In this document: one piece after another, positions 16,401 to 21,858 of the stretch
Numbering within the stretch: the stretch's first letter is position 1
Layout of the letters: every line of letters begins with the position of its first letter
DNA from: Paracoccaceae bacterium
Lineage (GTDB): Bacteria > Pseudomonadota > Alphaproteobacteria > Rhodobacterales > Rhodobacteraceae
NCBI GenBank assembly: GCA_023260935.1
Contig: JALQTL010000119.1
Coordinates: forward strand, 1-21,858
Length of the DNA stretch: 21,858 bases
Direction of reading: 5' to 3'
Program-made: the position numbers and the translations under genes
Notes under the pieces: model-generated
Told to the model about the DNA's origin: nothing
The model's input: only the letters and a program-made list of their open reading frames with translations
Database searches by the model: none

Positions 16401-17259
16401 CGGCGTATTGGGGCAGGAACAGCGGCGCCAGATCGCCGCCCAGATCGGCATCAAAGCGCGTGCCCCCCTGATCCGTGCCCTTCAGCGTCACCAAGCCGGC
16501 CAGACGTTCGGCACCGTCGGATTTCAGGTCCACGGTCATGGCGAAATCATCCAGCGGACCGCCGCCCTTGACGCCAAGCTCCACCGCCGGATTTCCCGGC
16601 AGGTCCAGCAAGGTGGCAGCAATGCCCCCCGCCGCCTCGACCGCAGCCAGCGAAAGGAACAACCGCCTGCTTTCATTGTCAAAGCTGGTGGAAAGATCAA
16701 GCTGCCCATCGGGCCCGGCATCGGTGCGCAAGATCTGAAGACTGGCATTTCCCTGCCCGCCCGACAGCGCGGCCGAGGCTTCGATCCGGCCCTCGACCGG
16801 TTGGCCCAGCAGCGGTTCGCCAAGCACCACACGATCAGCCGAAAGCTTGCGGATATCGATGGAAACGGGAAGCTCTGGCAAGGCAAAACCCGAAGCTTCG
16901 GGCGAAGGCGCAGAGGCTTCGGCAACGGGCGCGCGGGCGACGATGATTTCCCCGGCCGAAAGTTCATTGACCGACACCGCCCCGCGCAGCAGGGATGCAC
17001 GGTTCCAGTCCAGCACGATGTCGTTCAGCGTCAGCCAGACGCCCTGACTATCGGCGATGGTCAATCTTGTGGCTGTGGCGCGCGACGACAAGGCCCCCCG
17101 AAAGCCTTCCAGAATGACCTCGCGCCCGGCGCCGGAAAGACTGTCTTCCAGAAAGGCGGTGATCCTGTCCCTGTCGGCCCGTTCGGCCGCAGGTTCCTGC
17201 GACCGTGCCGGCAGCGGCAGGGCAAAGGCAAGTGCCAAGGAAAGAGCCAGCCACCGCAT
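13414..17259 (-). CDS. tamB: Translocation and assembly module protein TamB
   Basis: TamB spans the periplasm as a long beta-rich groove and works with TamA in outer-membrane protein assembly and phospholipid transport. The product is 1281 residues. The N-terminal hydrophobic segment (about 3-17, ending LPARSQ) reads as a signal peptide or anchor. Most of the protein is repetitive AsmA-like beta sequence with many recurrent motifs such as LSG/VRLxG. The last 340 residues form the TamB C-terminal (DUF490) domain, with the diagnostic SSPPLPQEEVVAQLLFGK followed by LSAFQALQLA, and an aromatic C-terminus (FFERDY). The ATG overlaps the tamA stop by one base (TGATG), so translation is coupled. It ends 4 bp from the convergent LOG gene. 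Confidence 0.96.
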   Translation of the reverse strand: MRWLALSLALAFALPLPARSQEPAAERADRDRITAFLEDSLSGAGREVILEGFRGALSSRATATRLTIADSQGVWLTLNDIVLDWNRASLLRGAVSVNELSAGEIIVARAPVAEASAPSPEASGFALPELPVSIDIRKLSADRVVLGEPLLGQPVEGRIEASAALSGGQGNASLQILRTDAGPDGQLDLSTSFDNESRRLFLSLAAVEAAGGIAATLLDLPGNPAVELGVKGGGPLDDFAMTVDLKSDGAERLAGLVTLKGTDQGGTRFDADLGGDLAPLFLPQYAGFFGDDIRLAAAGERRASGSLALDTLALRTRSLDLSGSAVLAADGVPARFDLKGRLEDPEGQPVAIPGAAGVTVGGADLNIGYDAATGETWRAQVAATGVRTGTGDFPSLRLRGSGRIQRQGAGVLVGGTIDAGADAIRLADAALQQAVGETVRLRGRFWWQQQEDGLTLSDVRLTAGDDLTARLAGQIKGLATGFELSGRAEVALADMARLSGLAARPLSGQGNVALEGSGSPLGGEFDLRLAVKGQDLAISQKQADDLLAGPSSLSVDMRRDALGTELRSFSVQTTGLSAEGAGRVSSQDARVTLSLAAPDLAVLGPEYAGSIAGRATLTGVVGLGQGDVTADLSGQGLRLGLPQIESLLQGNSGITLKATLRDKVVTIDTADVTATGLTASAKGRLSQAESQISARVALDDLGSLLPGRSGRVVATAEVAGQPDNATLRLDANATNLRIGQAEVDRVLAGQSSLKADLRLVEGLVRIDAARLSNPQITASAAGRVGASERQIDLEARLANLAILLPDFPGAVTLRGTATERGAGYDLAVQGTGPGGIDAQVRGNVAADFATANLSIDGSAQAGLANPFLGTRRVSGPVRLALRLSGPIGLGALSGSVRLTEGRLADPSLPFALQAMAADIALSGGQARLDGSAQVSTGGTLTVAGSIGLAAPYAADIGLGLRAITIREPDLFRALVNGDLRLSGPVLGGSMLSGRIAVPESEVLVASTGLGGAGTLPDLSHRNEPAAVRETRRRAGLLADASAADAAGPARPYTLDLTISAPNRLFVRGRGLDAELGGELRVRGTTDNVIPSGGFNLIRGRLDILGRRIDLTEATLQLEGSFDPFLRILAATEADGITTGVEIEGQASDPQVQFTSSPPLPQEEVVAQLLFGKRLENLSAFQALQLANAVATLAGRGGEGIVSSLRRGFGLDDLDVQTADDGSTQLKAGKYIAENAYTEVVVGNSGKTEINLNLDISKTLTLKGRVGYDGNTGIGLFFERDY

Positions 17260-19094
17260 CAGAAGGCTTGCCCCAGGCCGATGTAAATCTGCGCGCCCTT
17301 GCCGGTGTCGCCGCCCACGGGCGCGGCCACATCCAACCGGATCGGGCCAATCCCGGTATCATATCGCAGACCCAGACCGGCGCCAGCATGCCAGTCGCCA
17401 GCGGTGCTGAAGAAATCGTCAAGGCCGATACGCGCTGCATCGACAAAGCCGACCACGCCGATGCTGTCGGTGATCTTGGTCCGCACCTCGACCGAGGCGG
17501 CAAGAAAGCGGTTGCCGCCCACCAAAAGACTGACCGGACCACGCGCGACGTTGATGCCAAGCGACTGGTAGGGTTGCCCCCGCACCGTGCCGCCCCCGCC
17601 AGACAGGAACAGGTCATCGCGCGGGGTTTGCAGCAGCCCAGAACCAAGCACCGCCCCCGCCTGAACCCTTGCCGCAAGCACCAGCCCGCGCTTGGGCCCG
17701 AAGCTGCGATAGCCACGCAGATCGCCGTAGAGGCGCGCGCCCGATCCGGTGGTGCCAAGGCCAAGAAAGGGTTTCACCTCGGCATCGATGTAAAAGCCGC
17801 GCTTGGCATCGGTGGTGCTGTCGCGGCGGTCCCATGTCAGGCCGACGGGCAGGGTCAAAGACCGGAACAGAAAACGGCCAAAGGGCGTGCCATCGGTGGT
17901 AAAGCTGGTGCCGTTGGCATATTCATATCCCAGTTCCAGCCGGCCGGTCAGCGTATCGCTGAAGACATGGCGAAACCCCAGCGTCGCCGTCAGCGTGTCG
18001 GCGGTCTGGTCGGGGTCTTCGATATGGCCCAGTTCCGTTGCAAACCGCAGGGTGGTGTCGGGGGTCAGTGTGGCGGGGCGGTCGATGGCGACCCCGATGC
18101 CGTAATCGATCCCGCTGGTCGACCCGCCGATGTTGCGGACATGGGCATCGACTTTCAGCCGTTCCGCCCCGCGCAGCAGGTTGCGATGCAGCCAGCTTGC
18201 CGAAAGGTCAAGTCCTTCAAGGCTGGAAAGCTCCACACCAAAACTGAGCCTGCGCTTCTTTTCCTCGACCACCTCGATGGTCATGCCCAGCAGATCGGGC
18301 GGGGTAACTGCCTCATCTTCGGCAATGCTGACGGACCGGAAAGTGCCGGTGCGGCGCAGGCGGTTGGCGGCGCGGGTCACTTCGGCGGGATCGAAAACCT
18401 TCCCCTCCGGCAGGCCCGCGATCTTGCGAATACGGCCTTCCCGGGTGCGCTGCTGGCCCTGAATCGTGACAGGACCAAACCGCAGGCGCGGGCCGGCTTG
18501 CAGCCGGATGTCGGCGTCGATGGTATTGGCACGGTGGTCGGCCACGATGGATTGGCTGGCGATGCTTGCCTTGGCATGCCCCTGCGCACGCCAGCCGTCA
18601 ACGCCAGCACCCGCCGCTTCGGCGATCAGGCCGCTGTGGGCGGTTTCGCTACGGGCAAAGGCCTTGGGCAGAACCGTCTTGGGCGCCAGCGGACCAACCA
18701 CGGCCTGACCAAACCGGAAAGGGGGGCCGGGGTCCACCCTGACCACAACCCGGTTGATGCGGCCCGGGGCATCCAGTGCCGGAATGGATGCAGCCTCGCG
18801 GCCATCCACAAGAACCGACACGACAGCTGAATAATGACCTTCGGCATAAAGCGCGCCCACAAGCCGGCCGTATTCGGCACGGGCCGAGGCCAGCACATCA
18901 TCGGGTGTAGCCTGACCCGGGGTCAGCGTCAGCAGAACAGACGCGGCGCGCAGCGCGCCATCAAGGTTTTCGCCGCCGCCCGAAACCTGAAAATCAACCC
19001 GCTCAAGCGCGCGCACCTGCGGGGCCGGCAAGGCCATGGCCACCAGCAGGGCCAGAAGTCCTGCGCCACGGGTGCAACTGTGAAAACGCGCCAA
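17259..19094 (-). CDS. tamA: Outer-membrane assembly protein TamA (Omp85 family), TTG start
   Basis: TamA is an Omp85-family outer-membrane barrel with three periplasmic POTRA domains that partners TamB. The 611-residue frame begins with TTG at 19094; the next upstream in-frame codon of note is a TAG at 19122-19124, and no ATG or GTG lies between. The first internal ATG would delete most of the signal peptide (hydrophobic core GLLALLVAMALPAP, likely cleavage after QVRA), so TTG is preferred. POTRA-like regions span about 31-280. The barrel follows: RRLSFGVELSS near 281, WDRRDSTTDAKRGFYIDAEV at 421-440, and the Omp85 loop-6 VRG at 504-506 within SGGGGTVRGQPYQ. It ends in Phe, as barrel proteins do. 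tamB follows in a TGATG overlap. Confidence 0.95.
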   Translation of the reverse strand: MARFHSCTRGAGLLALLVAMALPAPQVRALERVDFQVSGGGENLDGALRAASVLLTLTPGQATPDDVLASARAEYGRLVGALYAEGHYSAVVSVLVDGREAASIPALDAPGRINRVVVRVDPGPPFRFGQAVVGPLAPKTVLPKAFARSETAHSGLIAEAAGAGVDGWRAQGHAKASIASQSIVADHRANTIDADIRLQAGPRLRFGPVTIQGQQRTREGRIRKIAGLPEGKVFDPAEVTRAANRLRRTGTFRSVSIAEDEAVTPPDLLGMTIEVVEEKKRRLSFGVELSSLEGLDLSASWLHRNLLRGAERLKVDAHVRNIGGSTSGIDYGIGVAIDRPATLTPDTTLRFATELGHIEDPDQTADTLTATLGFRHVFSDTLTGRLELGYEYANGTSFTTDGTPFGRFLFRSLTLPVGLTWDRRDSTTDAKRGFYIDAEVKPFLGLGTTGSGARLYGDLRGYRSFGPKRGLVLAARVQAGAVLGSGLLQTPRDDLFLSGGGGTVRGQPYQSLGINVARGPVSLLVGGNRFLAASVEVRTKITDSIGVVGFVDAARIGLDDFFSTAGDWHAGAGLGLRYDTGIGPIRLDVAAPVGGDTGKGAQIYIGLGQAF

Positions 19095-19097
19095 AAA

Positions 19098-19139
19098 CCG
19101 CCCCCCGCCTCTTGCCTTCCACTATCGCAGGGGGGGCGG
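19098..19139. promoter_or_regulatory. Inverted repeat in the tamA/peroxidase divergent spacer
   Basis: CCGCCCCCC (19098-19106) and GGGGGGCGG (19131-19139) are perfect 9 bp complements separated by 24 bases, starting 4 bp from the tamA TTG start. In the tamA transcript this structure would contain the G-rich ribosome site, so it could limit translation. The rest of the 139 bp spacer holds the GGGGAGGAAAG ribosome site of the peroxidase gene. No clear FNR box or sigma-70 pair was seen. Confidence 0.35.
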
Positions 19140-19233
19140 CGTGGTGCAATGCGCCGGGGCGGGGCATCGGCGGCTTTTTTCCCTTTTCCCGCAGCCGGCC
19201 CTGTGTATTGGTTTGGTAAAACGGGGAGGAAAG

Positions 19234-20577
19234 ATGCGACATCTGGCACTTTGCGGTCTGATCATGCTGGCCCTTGCCGCGCAGGCGGAAACGCCCGCAG
19301 AAGCGCCTGCTCCATCAACCCTGCCGCCCCCCGTGACGGATGCCGATTTCCGGCTGATCGAAGAAAGCCGCGCCCGACTGGGGCAATTGCTGTTTCACGA
19401 CAAGGTGATCTCGGGCAACCGGACGATTTCCTGCGCAACCTGCCATCATCCACGCTTTGGCACCTCTGACGGGCAGTCGCTGGCGCTTGGCGAAGGCGGC
19501 ATCGGGCTGGGCCCGGACCGGGTCGCCGACCCTGCCAACATGCCTGAACAGCGGATTCCGCGCAATTCGCCCGCATTGTGGAACCTTGGGGCGCATGAAT
19601 TCATCCGGATGTTCCATGACGGGCGGCTGGAAAAGGACAGCACCCGCCCTTCGGGCCTGCGCACCCCGCTGGAGGATGAGATGGTGGCGGGCTTTTCGTC
19701 GATCCTGTCGGCGCAGAACATGTTTCCGGTGCTGTCACCCGACGAAATGGCCGGGCATTATGACGAGAACGAGGTTTCAACTGCCGTGCGTCAGGGGATC
19801 ATCACTGCCCCCGGCGGGGCTTGGGACAAGATCGCCGCGCGGGTCGAGGCGATCCCTGAATACCGGGCGCTGTTCGATGCGGCCGAACCTGAAACGCGCG
19901 GGCGCAAGCTGGCATTTTCCGATATCTCGAACGCCATCGCGGATTTTGTGGCCTTTGAATTCCGGTCGGATGACTCGCCCTTTGATGCCTTTCTGCGCGG
20001 CGAAGGCGATCTTGCGCCTGAGGCCCGGGCGGGCATGGCGCTGTTTTACGGAAAGGCCGGCTGCGCCGACTGCCATTCCGGCCCGTTCCAGACCGATCAC
20101 GGCTTTCATGCCATGGGCACCCCCCAGCTTGGCCCGGGAAAGGGAGAGCGGTTTGAACGCCACCAGCGCGATATCGGCCGGATGCGGGTGACGAACCGGC
20201 CCGAAGACCGCTATGCCTTTCGCACGCCGTCCTTGCGCAATGTCACGCTGACGGCGCCCTATGGCCATGCTGGCGGGCACAGCGATCTGGGCGCGTTCCT
20301 GCGGTTCCACGCCGATCCGGTGGCAGGGCTTGCCAGCTATCGACGCTCTGCCGTTCTGGCACCCTTCAAGGCAGAAAAACCCGACTGGGCCGTGATGGAA
20401 GACGCGGCCGAAGTTGCCGCCATTGCCGGGGCCGTGACGCGCCCGCCCGTCGCGCTGAGCGAAAGCGAATTCGATCAGATCCTGGCCTTTCTGAAGGCGC
20501 TGGAAAGCCCGACGGCAGCCACCGGGCGGCTTGGTATTCCGGCCCGTGTGCCTTCGGGACTGCCGGTTGATCGCTAG
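19234..20577 (+). CDS. Periplasmic di-heme cytochrome c peroxidase / MauG-like protein
   Basis: Members of this family hold two c-type hemes and reduce hydrogen peroxide or, like MauG, oxidise protein partners. The 447-residue product has a signal peptide (MRHLALCGLIMLALAAQA, cleavage near 18). Heme site one is CATCHH at 67-72, and heme site two is CADCH at 277-281. The conserved RTPSLRNV at 330-337 is followed by APYGHAGGHSDLG, the usual distal segment. It is longer than classical CcpA (about 330 residues), with an extended middle region. The start at 19234 follows GGGGAGGAAAG; the open frame upstream to 19141 is not supported. It diverges from tamA and converges on a CRTAC1-type gene with 16 bp between stops. 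Substrate is unknown. Confidence 0.9.
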   Translation: MRHLALCGLIMLALAAQAETPAEAPAPSTLPPPVTDADFRLIEESRARLGQLLFHDKVISGNRTISCATCHHPRFGTSDGQSLALGEGGIGLGPDRVADPANMPEQRIPRNSPALWNLGAHEFIRMFHDGRLEKDSTRPSGLRTPLEDEMVAGFSSILSAQNMFPVLSPDEMAGHYDENEVSTAVRQGIITAPGGAWDKIAARVEAIPEYRALFDAAEPETRGRKLAFSDISNAIADFVAFEFRSDDSPFDAFLRGEGDLAPEARAGMALFYGKAGCADCHSGPFQTDHGFHAMGTPQLGPGKGERFERHQRDIGRMRVTNRPEDRYAFRTPSLRNVTLTAPYGHAGGHSDLGAFLRFHADPVAGLASYRRSAVLAPFKAEKPDWAVMEDAAEVAAIAGAVTRPPVALSESEFDQILAFLKALESPTAATGRLGIPARVPSGLPVDR

Positions 20578-20593
20578 CCCGTGGCGCCGCAGG

Positions 20594-21858
20594 TCAGTTC
20601 TGGGAAAATCCGTTGCCCGCGCGGACCAGCCGGATGACACGGCCCGGGGCCACTTTCTGCCAATCGCTGACGCCCCCATCGGGCCAGATCACGCGCACCT
20701 CGGCCCCGTCTTCGGCACCAAGGCCGAAATGCAGCGGGCCCGCATGGCCGGAAACATGGCCGCCCCCCACCGTCACTTCCTGTGACTGAACGCCGGCGGG
20801 GGTGCGCAGTTCCACCCATGCACCAACCGCGCGACGGTTAGGTCCGTCCTGCAAAGGTTCAAGCTGCACCCAGTGGCCGCTGCCTTCGGTGACGTTCTGC
20901 CAAAGCTCCATCGGCGCGCGGCGGTTCATCACCACCAGATCAAGCCGGCCATCCCGGTTCAGATCAGCAAACCCTGCCCCGCGTGACCGTTCGCCCGTGC
21001 CCACGCCGGCGGCATCGGCCTTTTCCACAAAGGTGCCATCGGGCTGCTGCATCAGCAGGTTGTTGGGGTCATGGATGGCATTCGACGGCATCTGGTCGAC
21101 ATTCCCCTTTGCAATGAACAGATCGGGGCGACCGTCGTTATCCACATCGCCGAATTCGGCGTGCCAGCCGGTTGACGGGCGCCCGTCATCGCCCTTGTAG
21201 GGCGAGGTTGCATAGGTGCCGATGCCATAGGGCGCATCCTGCATGACCCCGCCACCCTTGTTGATCTGCAAAAGCTGATCGGCCATCGAGGTCAGCATAA
21301 CCTCGGGCAGGCCGTCGCCGGTGATGTCGCGGCTGCCGATGCCCATGCCCCACAGCTTCAGCCGGGGCCAGCCTTCGGCATCGCCGTATTCCTTCAGGGG
21401 GTTCAGCGAGAACATCTGCTCATAGCCCGCGCGCACATAATAATGCCGGTCGTTCGAGATACGCAGTTCCGGCACCCCGTTGCGCTTCCAATCCGAAATC
21501 AGCATCGACAGCGCGCAAAAGCCGGGGGTCAGGATTTCGGGCGCCTCAAAACGCCCGCCCGCGCGCCCAACCGCCCCGCGATGCAGTTCGTTCACGTCAC
21601 AGGCCTCGAACGGGCCCTTGGGATCATCGCGGTTGACGTAATTGCCGATGGCAAGGGTGGGCCAATCGCGGCCCGCTTCCCATGTGGCGCTGAAGGCCGT
21701 GGCCCAGCGGTTGCCGCCATCAAAACCCCATTCCGTGCCTGCATCGTGAAACCGGCAATCGCCTTCACCCTTCAGCAGCAGGTTCGGCCCGGCGCGCAGC
21801 ACGGCAAGATCAAGGATGCCGTCACCGTCGATATCCAGCGGATAGGCACCCGTCACAT
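20594..21858 (-). CDS. CRTAC1-type FG-GAP / ASPIC-UnbV repeat protein (5' part beyond right edge)
   Basis: The frame is open at the right edge and at least 421 residues are visible. The first possible start in view (GTG at 21856) encodes a Val inside a repeat, so the true start lies outside. FG-GAP/VCBS calcium-binding motifs recur: DIDGDGILDL at the visible start, DITGDGLPE, DVDNDGRPDLF and DLNRDGRLDLV. These blades should build a beta-propeller. The C-terminal 80 residues match the ASPIC/UnbV module (GAWVELRTPAG, VRVIWPDGGVSDW). Proteins of this type are usually exported; the signal peptide would be off the window. It converges on the di-heme peroxidase gene, a pairing that may be functional. 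Its biochemical role is unknown. Confidence 0.85.
   Translation of the reverse strand, partial: VTGAYPLDIDGDGILDLAVLRAGPNLLLKGEGDCRFHDAGTEWGFDGGNRWATAFSATWEAGRDWPTLAIGNYVNRDDPKGPFEACDVNELHRGAVGRAGGRFEAPEILTPGFCALSMLISDWKRNGVPELRISNDRHYYVRAGYEQMFSLNPLKEYGDAEGWPRLKLWGMGIGSRDITGDGLPEVMLTSMADQLLQINKGGGVMQDAPYGIGTYATSPYKGDDGRPSTGWHAEFGDVDNDGRPDLFIAKGNVDQMPSNAIHDPNNLLMQQPDGTFVEKADAAGVGTGERSRGAGFADLNRDGRLDLVVMNRRAPMELWQNVTEGSGHWVQLEPLQDGPNRRAVGAWVELRTPAGVQSQEVTVGGGHVSGHAGPLHFGLGAEDGAEVRVIWPDGGVSDWQKVAPGRVIRLVRAGNGFSQN

Noticed and set aside
15544..17286. 580-codon open frame on the plus strand inside tamB
   Set aside because: The opposite strand encodes a clear TamB throughout, and the plus-strand product is a low-complexity Arg/Gln-rich shadow with no ribosome site.
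19190..19233. FNR-type box upstream of the peroxidase gene
   Set aside because: TTGGTTTGGTAAAA does not fit the TTGAT-N4-ATCAA pattern.
1..21858. Mobile element, CRISPR array, prophage or tRNA genes
   Set aside because: I saw no transposase, integrase, direct-repeat array or tRNA-like cloverleaf, and base composition is even apart from a mildly lower GC in the first Hint gene.

Overview
The window comes from a GC-rich alphaproteobacterium, most likely of the Rhodobacteraceae/Paracoccaceae (Rhodobacter, Gemmobacter or Tabrizicola-like). This rests on the gene neighbourhood (amidase, aminotransferase, ftsK), the Rhodobacteraceae-type Hint_2 proteins, a UbiH-family flavin hydroxylase and the overall codon use. 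It reads as ordinary, tightly packed chromosome. I see no tRNA, rRNA, CRISPR array, insertion sequence, integrase or prophage gene. 

Layout: (1) 1-4919, minus strand: an amidase-signature hydrolase, then a DapC-type succinyl-diaminopimelate aminotransferase, then ftsK, which runs off the left edge. (2) 5014-6243, plus strand: a UbiH/COQ6-family FAD monooxygenase divergent from the amidase. (3) 6231-7804, minus strand: dapE followed by an ElaA-like GNAT acetyltransferase, joined by an ATGA overlap. (4) 8111-10674, plus strand: two overlapping Hint-domain genes. The first has a choice-of-anchor L domain, a cadherin/VCBS-like spacer and a complete-looking Hint_2 domain. The second has a Hint-like fold in which the nucleophilic Cys and the conserved His residues are replaced. 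(5) 10678-12498, minus strand: dapD, a 108-residue protein I do not recognise, and cobO. (6) 12588-13409, plus strand: a LOG-family phosphoribohydrolase. (7) 13414-19094, minus strand: tamA then tamB, the outer-membrane translocation and assembly module. (8) 19234-20577, plus strand: a periplasmic di-heme cytochrome c peroxidase/MauG-like protein. It converges on (9) 20594 to the right edge, minus strand: a CRTAC1-type FG-GAP/ASPIC-UnbV protein cut by the window end. 

Functionally the window is rich in envelope biology. Three enzymes of the succinylase branch of lysine/meso-diaminopimelate synthesis (DapD, probable DapC, DapE) lie within about 10 kb, though in separate transcription units. 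FtsK links chromosome segregation to division, and TamAB serves outer-membrane assembly and lipid transport. The most unusual item is the translationally coupled pair of Hint genes, one apparently active and one apparently catalytically dead. The diheme peroxidase/CRTAC1 convergent pair and the small gene between dapD and cobO are the next most interesting. Convergent genes are packed with 3-16 bp between them or a 13 bp overlap, so no classical terminators separate them.
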